Below, piece by piece: positions 1 through 5,076 of a DNA stretch of 5,076 bases. Positions within the stretch are counted from its first letter, which is position 1, and the number at the start of each line of letters is the position of its first letter. This stretch comes from Janthinobacterium sp. (GTDB lineage Bacteria > Pseudomonadota > Gammaproteobacteria > Burkholderiales > Burkholderiaceae_D). Both the position numbers and the translations under genes were made by a program. A model generated the notes under the pieces. That model had not been told where the DNA came from. It worked only from the letters and a program-made list of their open reading frames with translations, and did not search any database. The stretch covers positions 27,338 through 32,413 of the forward strand of contig DMYQ01000050.1 of the NCBI GenBank assembly GCA_003482555.1. The letters run 5' to 3'.

Positions 1-8
1 GGTTTCAT
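1..8 (-). CDS. Possible start of a divergent gene, cut by the left edge
   Basis: On the - strand an ATG lies at 8-6, followed by AAA and two more bases (Met-Lys-) before the window ends. It is about 46 nt downstream of the start site predicted from the divergent Pho promoter at 61-94, a normal leader length. A purine-rich stretch (AAAAAGAAAAG on the - strand, about 23-13) could be a weak ribosome binding site. Nothing about the product can be read from two codons. From its promoter I infer a phosphate-starvation gene, but the true start may lie further left. Confidence 0.25.
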
Positions 9-60
9 TCGCTTTTCTTTTTCGCAGATGGTTGATTCTAGCCCCAATCGGCAATTCTCA

Positions 61-94
61 AGTGTAATTGTGAATTATGACAACTTGGTGACAT
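61..94 (-). promoter_or_regulatory. Divergent PhoB-dependent promoter (Pho box plus -10)
   Basis: Read on the - strand from 94, the sequence is ATGTCACCAAGTTGTCAT. It has two TGTCA half-sites 11 bp apart, the spacing of PhoB direct-repeat units, and I count 13 of 18 matches to the E. coli Pho box consensus. Nine bases further on is TTACACTT (67-60), which contains the -10-like TACACT (66-61). The pstS promoter has the same octamer at the same distance from its Pho box. No good -35 hexamer is visible, as expected for PhoB-activated promoters. The predicted start is near 54, heading left out of the window. Confidence 0.62.
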
Positions 95-237
95 TGGCAT
101 TCGGTTTGGCGCAAGGTTTGTGACAAGAGGGGGCATAAGAACGGGTAAAATGGGGTGGCCAGCGGGTAACTGCGGCTTCGACGGGGCGGGCGGGGTGGCT
201 TCCGCGGGCGTGGGCCGATTTTTTTGGAATTTTCGGC
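95..237. other. Gene-free spacer between the two Pho promoters
   Basis: I see no convincing gene here. The short open frames crossing it lack family resemblance and overlap the promoters. The stretch from about 145 to 213 is very G-rich on the + strand. A lone TGACA at 121-125 (TTGTCAC on the - strand) resembles one further PhoB half-site for the left-pointing promoter. It lies 32 bp from the nearest half-site and has only a poor partner, so it is weak. A run of seven T (219-225) follows G-rich DNA, but I find no stable stem in front of it that would make a terminator. Confidence 0.5.
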
Positions 238-271
238 ATGTCATAAAGCGGTCATATTTGCGCGTTACACT
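238..271 (+). promoter_or_regulatory. pstS promoter: Pho box plus -10
   Basis: The segment 238-255 reads ATGTCATAAAGCGGTCAT, with GTCATA at 240-245 and again at 251-256, exactly 11 bp apart. I count 15 of 18 matches to the E. coli Pho box consensus. The -10-like TACACT lies at 266-271, and the Pho box takes the place of a -35. This is the arrangement known for PhoB-activated pst promoters. The predicted start is near 277-279, giving a leader of about 31-33 nt before the pstS ATG. It should control the whole operon through phoB in response to low phosphate. Confidence 0.85.
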
Positions 272-309
272 TCGCAGCATTCCAATTTGTACAACCCTGA
301 GGACTTGAT

Positions 310-1359
310 ATGCAAATGAAACAAATGTTGAAAACGCTGGTGCTGGGTGCTTCCGTAGTTGTGGCAGGGTCGTCGGCAGCCGCGTTTGCGGCCGACATGA
401 CGGGCGCCGGTGCCACCTTTCCCTACCCGATCTACGCCAAATGGGCGGAATCGTACAAAGCCGCCACCGGCAACGGCCTGAACTATCAGTCCGTCGGTTC
501 CGGCGCGGGCATCAAGCAAATCAAGGCCAAGACCGTCGATTTCGGCGCCTCCGACATGCCTTTGAAGGCGGAAGAGCTGGACGCCGATGGCTTGACCCAG
601 TTCCCGGCCATCATGGGCGGCGTGGTCACGGTGGTCAATCTGGACGGCGTCACGCCGGGCCAATTGAAAATGACGGGCCAGGTCGTGGCCGACATTTACC
701 TCGGTAAAGTCACCAAGTGGAATGACGCGGAAATCGTCGCCCTGAACGCGGGCGTGAAACTGCCGGCCCTGGATATCACCGTGGTGCACCGCGCCGACGG
801 CTCCGGCACTTCTTTCCTGTTCACCGACTTCTTGTCGAAAACCAATCCTGAATTCAAGGCCAAGATCGGTTCCGGCACGGCCGTGAAGTGGGTCGTGGGC
901 GTAGGCGGCAAGGGCAACGAAGGCGTCGCCGCCAACGTGCAGCGCATCAAGGGTTCGATCGGCTATGTCGAATGGGCTTACTCGAAGAAAAACAAGATGA
1001 CGCACACCCAGCTGAAAAACAAGGAAGGCCAGTTCCTGCAGCCTGCCGACGACAATTTCAAGGCCGCCGCCGCCGGCGCCGACTGGGCCAAGACACCGGG
1101 CTTCGCCGTGGTGCTGACCAACCAGCCTGGCAAGAACAGCTGGCCGATCACGGGCGCATCCTTCATCCTGATGCATAAAGCGCAGTCCGATGCCGCCAAG
1201 GGCAAGGAAGTGTTGAAGTTTTTTGACTGGGCTTACAAGAACGGCGCCCCCGCAGCCGCCGAACTCGACTATGTTCCACTGCCGGCCTCGGTCGTCAAAC
1301 TGGTGCAGGATTCCTGGAAAGCCAAGCTGAAAGACGGCTCCGGCAAGTCCATCTACTAA
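310..1359 (+). CDS. pstS: Periplasmic phosphate-binding protein PstS
   Basis: This is the high-affinity periplasmic receptor that hands inorganic phosphate to the PstCAB transporter. It has 349 residues, close to the E. coli precursor. A Sec signal peptide covers residues 1-27: a Lys-containing start, a hydrophobic core, and an AFA|AD cleavage site. The mature protein begins ADMTGAGATFPYPIY, the family hallmark. By alignment from memory with E. coli PstS, the phosphate ligands are present: T36/F37 (GATFP), S64 (GSGAG), D82 (GASD), and R161 with S165-G166-T167 (HRADGSGTSF). Other family segments are DIYLGKVTKWND, VGGKGNEGVAA, GYVEWAY and EVLKFFDWAYKNGA near the C-terminus. The ATG at 310 is preceded by TGAGGA (298-303) six bases upstream. 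An in-frame ATG at 316 would still leave a signal peptide but is worse placed. It is the first gene of the operon, directly behind the Pho box, and is separated from pstC by a structured spacer. There is no sign of damage. Confidence 0.97.
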   Translation: MQMKQMLKTLVLGASVVVAGSSAAAFAADMTGAGATFPYPIYAKWAESYKAATGNGLNYQSVGSGAGIKQIKAKTVDFGASDMPLKAEELDADGLTQFPAIMGGVVTVVNLDGVTPGQLKMTGQVVADIYLGKVTKWNDAEIVALNAGVKLPALDITVVHRADGSGTSFLFTDFLSKTNPEFKAKIGSGTAVKWVVGVGGKGNEGVAANVQRIKGSIGYVEWAYSKKNKMTHTQLKNKEGQFLQPADDNFKAAAAGADWAKTPGFAVVLTNQPGKNSWPITGASFILMHKAQSDAAKGKEVLKFFDWAYKNGAPAAAELDYVPLPASVVKLVQDSWKAKLKDGSGKSIY

Positions 1360-1370
1360 TACCGCAGTCT

Positions 1371-1413
1371 TTCCCTCGCCGCGGCGGCTCAAAAGGCCGG
1401 CGCGGCGAGGGAG
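1371..1413 (+). other. Strong stem-loop after pstS
   Basis: TCCCTCGCCGCG (1372-1383) is perfectly complementary to CGCGGCGAGGGA (1401-1412). After one G-G mismatch (1384/1400) the stem continues for four pairs (1385-1388 with 1396-1399), leaving a small A-rich loop around 1390-1394. It starts 12 nt after the pstS stop. No U-run follows, so it is not a standard intrinsic terminator, and pstC needs read-through. I infer a role in stabilising the 3' end of pstS mRNA, in RNA processing, or in partial attenuation, so that the binding protein is made in excess over the membrane subunits. Confidence 0.75.
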
Positions 1414-1414
1414 T

Positions 1415-1465
1415 TAGCCGGGGCCGCATGGTTCCCGATCCGCGGCGCACAGGCGTTCCCGGCTA
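1415..1465 (+). other. Second, weaker stem-loop before pstC
   Basis: TAGCCGGG (1415-1422) pairs with CCCGGCTA (1458-1465), and a G-U pair at 1423/1457 can extend the stem. The 33-base interior can form a smaller helix, CCGC (1424-1427) with GCGG (1442-1445). It begins two bases after the first stem-loop and ends 21 bases before the pstC ATG, with no T-run after it. It may help separate pstS from pstC expression or affect access to the pstC start. Long inverted repeats can occur by chance in DNA this GC-rich, so a function is less certain than for the first hairpin. Confidence 0.45.
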
Positions 1466-1486
1466 GCCCAACTTTAATGGCATACT

Positions 1487-2497
1487 ATGAGCGCAAATCT
1501 CTCCTCCCCCTTGATCACGATGCCAGACACGGTTGACAGCAGCCTAGCTGCGATGCACTCCACCATGCGCAAGCAGCGCATGCAGGATTTTATCTTCCAC
1601 AAGATGACGATGGTGTTTGCCCTGTCGGTCTTGCTGGTGCTCGTCGGTATCATCGTTTCCCTGATCATCGATTCCATGCCGGCCCTGCGGGCCTTCGGCC
1701 CGGCCTTCATCACGACGGCGGAATGGGATCCCGTCAACGACAAGTATGGCGCCCTGATCCCCATCGTCGGCACCTTGAGCACCTCTTTCATCGCCCTGGT
1801 GATCGCCTTTCCGATCAGCTTTGGCATCGCCCTGTTCCTCACTGAAATCTGCCCGGTCTGGCTGCGCCGCCCGCTCGGCACCGCCGTCGAACTGCTGGCC
1901 GGCGTGCCCAGCGTCATCTACGGCATCTGGGGCTTGTTCGTCTTCGCGCCCCTGTTCGCCGAACACGTGCAGCCGCTGCTCAAGTCGACCCTGGGCCAGT
2001 TGCCCATCATCGGCCAACTGTTTTCCGGCCCGATGATGGGTATCGGTATCCTGACCGCCGGCCTGATCCTGGCCCTCATGATCATTCCCTTCATCGCCTC
2101 GGTGATGCGCGACGTGTTTGAAATCGTCCCCGCCGTGCTGAAGGAATCGGCTTACGGCCTCGGTTGCACGCGCTGGGAAGTGGTGCGCAAGATCGTGCTG
2201 CCCTACACCAAGACCGGCGTGGTCGGCGGCGTCATGCTGGGCCTCGGCCGGGCGCTCGGCGAGACCATGGCCGTCACCTTCGTGATCGGTAACGCGAATC
2301 AGTTGTCCTGGTCGCTTTTCGCGGCCGGCAACAGTATCACCTCCATCCTGGCCAACGAGTTTGCCGAAGCGGAAACACCGCTGCACACCTCGTCCCTGCT
2401 GGCGCTGGCGCTGATCCTGTTCGTCATCACCTTAATCGTCCTGTCGGCCGCCAAAATCATGTTGGCCGGAATGTCCCGCAAGGAAGGCGTGAAATGA
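1487..2497 (+). CDS. pstC: Phosphate ABC transporter permease PstC
   Basis: This is one of the two inner-membrane channel subunits of the Pst importer. It has 336 residues against about 319 in E. coli, the extra length being a polar N-terminal tail (about 1-40). About six hydrophobic segments are visible, near 42-62, 91-117, 133-157, 185-206, 244-268 and 302-325. Family landmarks are EWDPVNDKYGALIPI (79-93), FGIALFLTE, ELLAGVPSVIYGIWGLF (135-151), and the cytoplasmic EAA-type loop KESAYGLG (219-226) that docks on PstB. GRALGETMAVTF (254-265) carries an Arg and a Glu; charged residues in this segment are reported as important in E. coli PstC. The start is chosen as the first ATG after an in-frame TAA at 1475-1477. 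No clear Shine-Dalgarno precedes it, and in-frame ATGs at 1520 and 1553 are alternatives. The last four bases overlap pstA. Product identity is secure; the exact start is less so. Confidence 0.96.
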   Translation: MSANLSSPLITMPDTVDSSLAAMHSTMRKQRMQDFIFHKMTMVFALSVLLVLVGIIVSLIIDSMPALRAFGPAFITTAEWDPVNDKYGALIPIVGTLSTSFIALVIAFPISFGIALFLTEICPVWLRRPLGTAVELLAGVPSVIYGIWGLFVFAPLFAEHVQPLLKSTLGQLPIIGQLFSGPMMGIGILTAGLILALMIIPFIASVMRDVFEIVPAVLKESAYGLGCTRWEVVRKIVLPYTKTGVVGGVMLGLGRALGETMAVTFVIGNANQLSWSLFAAGNSITSILANEFAEAETPLHTSSLLALALILFVITLIVLSAAKIMLAGMSRKEGVK

Positions 2498-3357
2498 AGC
2501 AAGCACCTATCGTCAATCCCGTCTACCGCAAGCGCCTGTTCGTGCACCGCGTCGGCATCGCCCTGTCGGTGGCGGCCACCGCGATCGGCCTGCTGTTCCT
2601 GGTCTGGATCCTGGCCACCCTGTTCATCAAGGGCTTCGGCGCGCTATCGCTCAACTTGTTGACCCAAAGCACGCCGCCGCCGGGCAGCGAGGGCGGGGGC
2701 TTGCTCAACGCCATCGTCGGCAGCCTGATGATGGTGAGCCTGGCAACCGTGGTCAGCACCCCGATCGGCATCTTCGCCGGCATCTATCTGGCCGAATACG
2801 GCGAAGGCAACTGGTTCGCGCAATTGACGCGCTTCGTCACCGACATCATGCTGTCGGCGCCGTCCATCGTCATCGGCCTGTTCGTGTATTCCCTGTACGT
2901 GGCCCACGTGCGGCATTTTTCCGGCTATGCCGGCTCGATCGCGCTCTCCATGATCGCCGTGCCCGTGGTCGTGCGCACCACCGACAATATGCTGCGCCTG
3001 GTACCCAACAGCCTGCTCGAGGCGGCCTTCGCCCTGGGCGCGCCGCGCTGGAAAGTGGCGACCCTGGTGCGCTTGCGCGCCGTCAAGGCCGGCGTCATGA
3101 CGGGCGTGCTGCTGGCGCTGGCCCGCATCTCCGGCGAAACGGCGCCGCTGCTGTTCACGGCGCTCAACAACCAGTTTTTCAGCGCCGACATGAATGCGCC
3201 GCTGGCCAATCTGCCCATCGTGATCGCCCAGTTCGCGCTCACGCCCTACGATAACTGGCGCACGCTGGCCTGGGGCGGCGCCCTGCTGGTTACCTTGAGC
3301 GTGCTGGCCCTGAATATCCTGTCGCGCACCCTGTTCAGCCAAAAAATTCCGAATTAA
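2494..3357 (+). CDS. pstA: Phosphate ABC transporter permease PstA
   Basis: This is the second inner-membrane channel subunit, pairing with PstC. It has 287 residues, close to the E. coli protein (296). Hydrophobic segments lie near 20-46, 72-100, 116-138, 144-160, 198-222 and 256-280. Family signatures are TPPPGSEGGGLLNAIVGS (60-77), GIYLAEYG (96-103), LSAPSIVIGLFVY (120-132), the EAA-type coupling loop LLEAAFALGAPRWK (174-187), and ARISGETAPLLFTAL (210-224). Two arginines, R161 (VRTTDNML) and R211 (ARISGET), are 50 residues apart and match the pair described as functionally important in E. coli PstA (R170/R220, from memory). Its ATG sits in an ATGA overlap with the pstC stop and has AGGAAGG (2481-2487) six bases upstream, so the start is well supported. 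The overlap implies translational coupling and roughly equal amounts of the two permeases. Confidence 0.96.
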   Translation: MKQAPIVNPVYRKRLFVHRVGIALSVAATAIGLLFLVWILATLFIKGFGALSLNLLTQSTPPPGSEGGGLLNAIVGSLMMVSLATVVSTPIGIFAGIYLAEYGEGNWFAQLTRFVTDIMLSAPSIVIGLFVYSLYVAHVRHFSGYAGSIALSMIAVPVVVRTTDNMLRLVPNSLLEAAFALGAPRWKVATLVRLRAVKAGVMTGVLLALARISGETAPLLFTALNNQFFSADMNAPLANLPIVIAQFALTPYDNWRTLAWGGALLVTLSVLALNILSRTLFSQKIPN

Positions 3358-3385
3358 TTCCGCCCCATTCCATCGAGCGAACACC

Positions 3386-4186
3386 ATGCAAACGCAAATA
3401 AGCAAAGACAGCGCCGCCGACCTGGCGCCAAAGAAAAAAACGATCGAGATCACGGGCTTGAACTTTTTTTACGGTAAGACCCAGAGCTTGCACAACGTCA
3501 ACCTCGACATCCATGAAAAGAAGGTCACGGCCTTCATCGGCCCTTCCGGCTGCGGCAAGTCGACCCTGCTGCGCACCCTGAACCGCATGTATGACCTGTA
3601 TCCGGGCCAGCGCGCCGAAGGCAGCATCATGTACCGCGGCCGCAATGTGCTGGACGCCGACCAGGACGTCAACATGTTGCGCGCCAAGGTGGGCATGGTG
3701 TTTCAGAAGCCGACCCCGTTTCCCATGTCGGTGTATGACAATATCGCCTTCGGCGTGCGCCTGTATGAAGACATGTCCAAGGGCGAGATGGACGAGCGCG
3801 TCGAATGGGCCCTGAAGAAGGCGGCCCTGTGGGGCGAGGTCAAGGACAAGCTCAATAAAAGCGGCTTGAGCCTGTCGGGCGGCCAGCAGCAGCGCCTGTG
3901 CATCGCGCGCGGCGTGGCCGTCAAGCCGGACGTGCTGCTGCTCGATGAGCCGACCTCGGCCCTGGACCCGATCTCGACCTCGAAGGTGGAAGAGTTGATC
4001 AGCGAGCTGAAACAAGACTACACGATCGCCATCGTCACCCACAATATGCAGCAGGCGGCCCGCTGTTCGGACTACACTGCCTATATGTACCTGGGCGAAT
4101 TGGTGGAATTCGGTGAAACCGACCAGATATTCATGAATCCGGCCCGCAAAGAAACGCAGGATTACATCACCGGCCGCTTCGGTTAA
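3386..4186 (+). CDS. pstB: Phosphate ABC transporter ATP-binding protein PstB
   Basis: This is the cytoplasmic ATPase that powers phosphate import through PstC/PstA. It has 266 residues, slightly longer than E. coli PstB (257) through a polar N-terminal extension of about 18 residues. All nucleotide-binding motifs are intact: Walker A GPSGCGKST (52-60), Q-loop Q107 in VFQKPTPFPMS, ABC signature LSGGQQQR (163-170), Walker B VLLLDEP (183-189) with catalytic E188, D-loop SALD (191-194), and switch H219 in VTHNMQQAAR. Phosphate-type features are LNRMYDLYPG after Walker A, FPMSVYDNIAFGVRLY, and the C-terminal ETQDYITGRFG. It starts 28 bases after pstA with only a weak GAG (3375-3377) as ribosome binding site. 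The ATG at 3386 is the first plausible start and leaves a normal-length protein. Together with PhoU, PstB is the likely point where transport state is passed to PhoR. Confidence 0.97.
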   Translation: MQTQISKDSAADLAPKKKTIEITGLNFFYGKTQSLHNVNLDIHEKKVTAFIGPSGCGKSTLLRTLNRMYDLYPGQRAEGSIMYRGRNVLDADQDVNMLRAKVGMVFQKPTPFPMSVYDNIAFGVRLYEDMSKGEMDERVEWALKKAALWGEVKDKLNKSGLSLSGGQQQRLCIARGVAVKPDVLLLDEPTSALDPISTSKVEELISELKQDYTIAIVTHNMQQAARCSDYTAYMYLGELVEFGETDQIFMNPARKETQDYITGRFG

Positions 4187-4223
4187 GCCCGCCACAAGAT
4201 CAACAGAATCACGGAGACACAGC

Positions 4224-4931
4224 ATGTTAGGTGAGCATTCATCCAAGCAATACGACAACGAACTCGAAGCGATCCGCTCGAAAGTGCTGCTCATGGGCGG
4301 CATCGTTGAAACCCAGTTTCTCGACGCGATGACCTGCTTTCGCATCGGCAATCCCGAGCGCGCCGACCGCGTCATGCGCGAAGACGACGCCGTCAACCAG
4401 CTCGAAGTGTCGCTCGACGACGCCTGCAGCCATTTGATCGTGCGGCGCCAGCCGGCCGCCAACGACTTGCGCACCATCATGGCGACGATCAAGGTGATCA
4501 CCGACCTCGAGCGCATTGGCGACGAAGCCACCAAGATCGCCCGCGTGGCCAAGAGCCTGCACGCGCGCGGCAACGTCGTCGTCAACCATTACGAAATGGT
4601 GCGCGGCATCGCCAACAGCGCCAGCGACATGCTGCACGACGCCCTCGACGCCTTCGCCCGCAACGATGGCAAGCAAGCCTTGCAACTGATCGCCCAGGAC
4701 GCCATCATCGACCACGAATTCCGCTCCATCATGCGCAATCTGATCACCTTCATGATGGAAGACCCGCGCACGATTTCGGCCGCCCTGGACACCCTGTGGG
4801 TGGCGAAAGCCATCGAGCGCATCGGCGACCACGCGAAGAACATCGCCGAGTACGTGATTTATGTCGTGGAAGGCAAGGACATCCGCCATTCGCGGACGGT
4901 GCCCGCGGTCGCCAGCGACTCGCCCGAGTGA
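4224..4931 (+). CDS. phoU: Phosphate signalling protein PhoU
   Basis: PhoU is a cytoplasmic, peripheral membrane regulator that keeps the PhoR/PhoB system off when phosphate is plentiful, acting with the Pst transporter and PhoR. It has 235 residues against 241 in E. coli. It shows the expected internal duplication of two three-helix bundles, each with its metal-binding E/D-rich signature: LERIGDEATKIA (95-106) and IERIGDHAKNIAEYVIY (197-213). The segment RRQPAANDLRTIMATIKV (74-91) is also typical. The last 17 or so residues are polar and probably disordered. The start has GGAG (4213-4216) seven bases upstream, 37 bases after the pstB stop. No new promoter or Pho box is visible in that gap, so it should be co-transcribed with pst. 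It ends five bases before phoB. Confidence 0.96.
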   Translation: MLGEHSSKQYDNELEAIRSKVLLMGGIVETQFLDAMTCFRIGNPERADRVMREDDAVNQLEVSLDDACSHLIVRRQPAANDLRTIMATIKVITDLERIGDEATKIARVAKSLHARGNVVVNHYEMVRGIANSASDMLHDALDAFARNDGKQALQLIAQDAIIDHEFRSIMRNLITFMMEDPRTISAALDTLWVAKAIERIGDHAKNIAEYVIYVVEGKDIRHSRTVPAVASDSPE

Positions 4932-4936
4932 GATTA

Positions 4937-5076
4937 ATGGCATCCGATAAAACCACGGTATTGATCGTCGAAGACGAGCCGGCCATCGTCGAACTGGTCA
5001 CGTATTCGCTGCGCGAAGCGGGCTGGAATTGCTGTTCCGTACAAAATGTGGCGGACGCCTGGGATTTCATCCAGCA
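4937..5076 (+). CDS. phoB: PhoB response regulator, N-terminal part only (cut by right edge)
   Basis: This is the beginning of the phosphate-regulon response regulator that, once phosphorylated by PhoR, binds Pho boxes such as those at the left end of the window. Only 46 codons are present. After MASDKTT comes TVLIVEDEPAIVELVTYSL, the first beta strand and helix of a receiver domain, with the acidic pocket pair E12-D13; REAGW at 26-30 is typical of PhoB. The phosphorylated aspartate, expected around residue 54, and the winged-helix DNA-binding domain lie beyond the edge. The ATG is five bases after the phoU stop, with GAGTGAG (4926-4932) overlapping that stop as a possible ribosome binding site, suggesting translational coupling. 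The receiver fragment alone could belong to another OmpR-type regulator. Position after phoU and close similarity to the PhoB N-terminus make PhoB the strong choice. phoR is expected next, outside the window. Confidence 0.9.
   Translation, partial: MASDKTTVLIVEDEPAIVELVTYSLREAGWNCCSVQNVADAWDFIQ

Noticed and set aside
196..225. G-rich segment followed by seven T, resembling an intrinsic terminator
   Set aside because: I could find only a three-pair stem (197-199 with 214-216) before the T-run, which is too weak, and no gene on the + strand ends here.
120..308. Small + strand open frame upstream of pstS
   Set aside because: It runs through the pstS Pho box and -10, would be untranslatable from that promoter, lacks a ribosome binding site and resembles no known family.
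265..1392. Long - strand open frame (375 codons) opposite pstS
   Set aside because: It is a mirror of a GC-rich coding gene. Its product is rich in His, Arg, Gly and Asp with no family resemblance, and pstS on the other strand is unmistakable.
3351..3360. Perfect palindrome GAATTAATTC over the pstA stop
   Set aside because: It is short, AT-rich and explained by the last codons and stop; there is no second copy or known operator match.
3434..3470. Runs of seven A (3434-3440) and seven T (3464-3470) early in pstB, possible slippage or phase variation
   Set aside because: The runs are short, the frame is intact, they encode ordinary Lys and Phe residues of the protein, and no alternative frame makes sense.
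3335..4585. Long - strand open frame (416 codons) across pstB and the start of phoU
   Set aside because: It spans two clear genes and the gap between them and has shadow-type composition, with no sensible start context.
1..5076. Search for a novel or mobile system (repeats, CRISPR, insertion sequences, odd ORFs)
   Set aside because: Every stretch over 300 bases is a conserved pst/pho gene or the control region at the left end. I saw no array, terminal repeat, transposase or unexplained gene.

Overview
The window holds a high-affinity phosphate uptake and phosphate-sensing operon on the + strand, in the order pstS-pstC-pstA-pstB-phoU-phoB, with phoB cut off by the right edge. The DNA is GC-rich, the genes are tightly packed, and phoB follows phoU directly. 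This layout and the protein sequences suggest a beta-proteobacterium. An Oxalobacteraceae-type organism (Janthinobacterium/Massilia/Duganella-like) is my best guess, from impression rather than from any search.

Region by region: 1-309 is a gene-free control region. It carries two PhoB-type promoters pointing away from each other. One (238-271) drives pstS to the right. The other (61-94, - strand) points off the left edge toward a gene of which at most the first 8 bases are present. Both have 11-bp-spaced TGTCA-type half-sites, and both carry the octamer TTACACTT, containing the -10, at exactly the same distance. 310-1359 is pstS. 1360-1486 is a spacer with two stem-loops, the first very strong. 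1487-4186 encodes the ABC transporter membrane subunits PstC and PstA, whose genes overlap by 4 bp, and the ATPase PstB. 4224-4931 is phoU. 4937-5076 is the start of phoB.

Working together: PstS captures inorganic phosphate in the periplasm. PstC and PstA form the inner-membrane channel, and PstB powers import with ATP. PhoU links transporter state to the PhoR/PhoB two-component system. PhoB is expected to bind the Pho boxes at the left end, which would give positive autoregulation of the operon under phosphate starvation. All complete genes look intact, with their catalytic or ligand motifs in place. I found no mobile element, CRISPR, tRNA/rRNA or novel defence-type system. The features most worth a second look are the divergent Pho promoter and the pstS-pstC hairpin.
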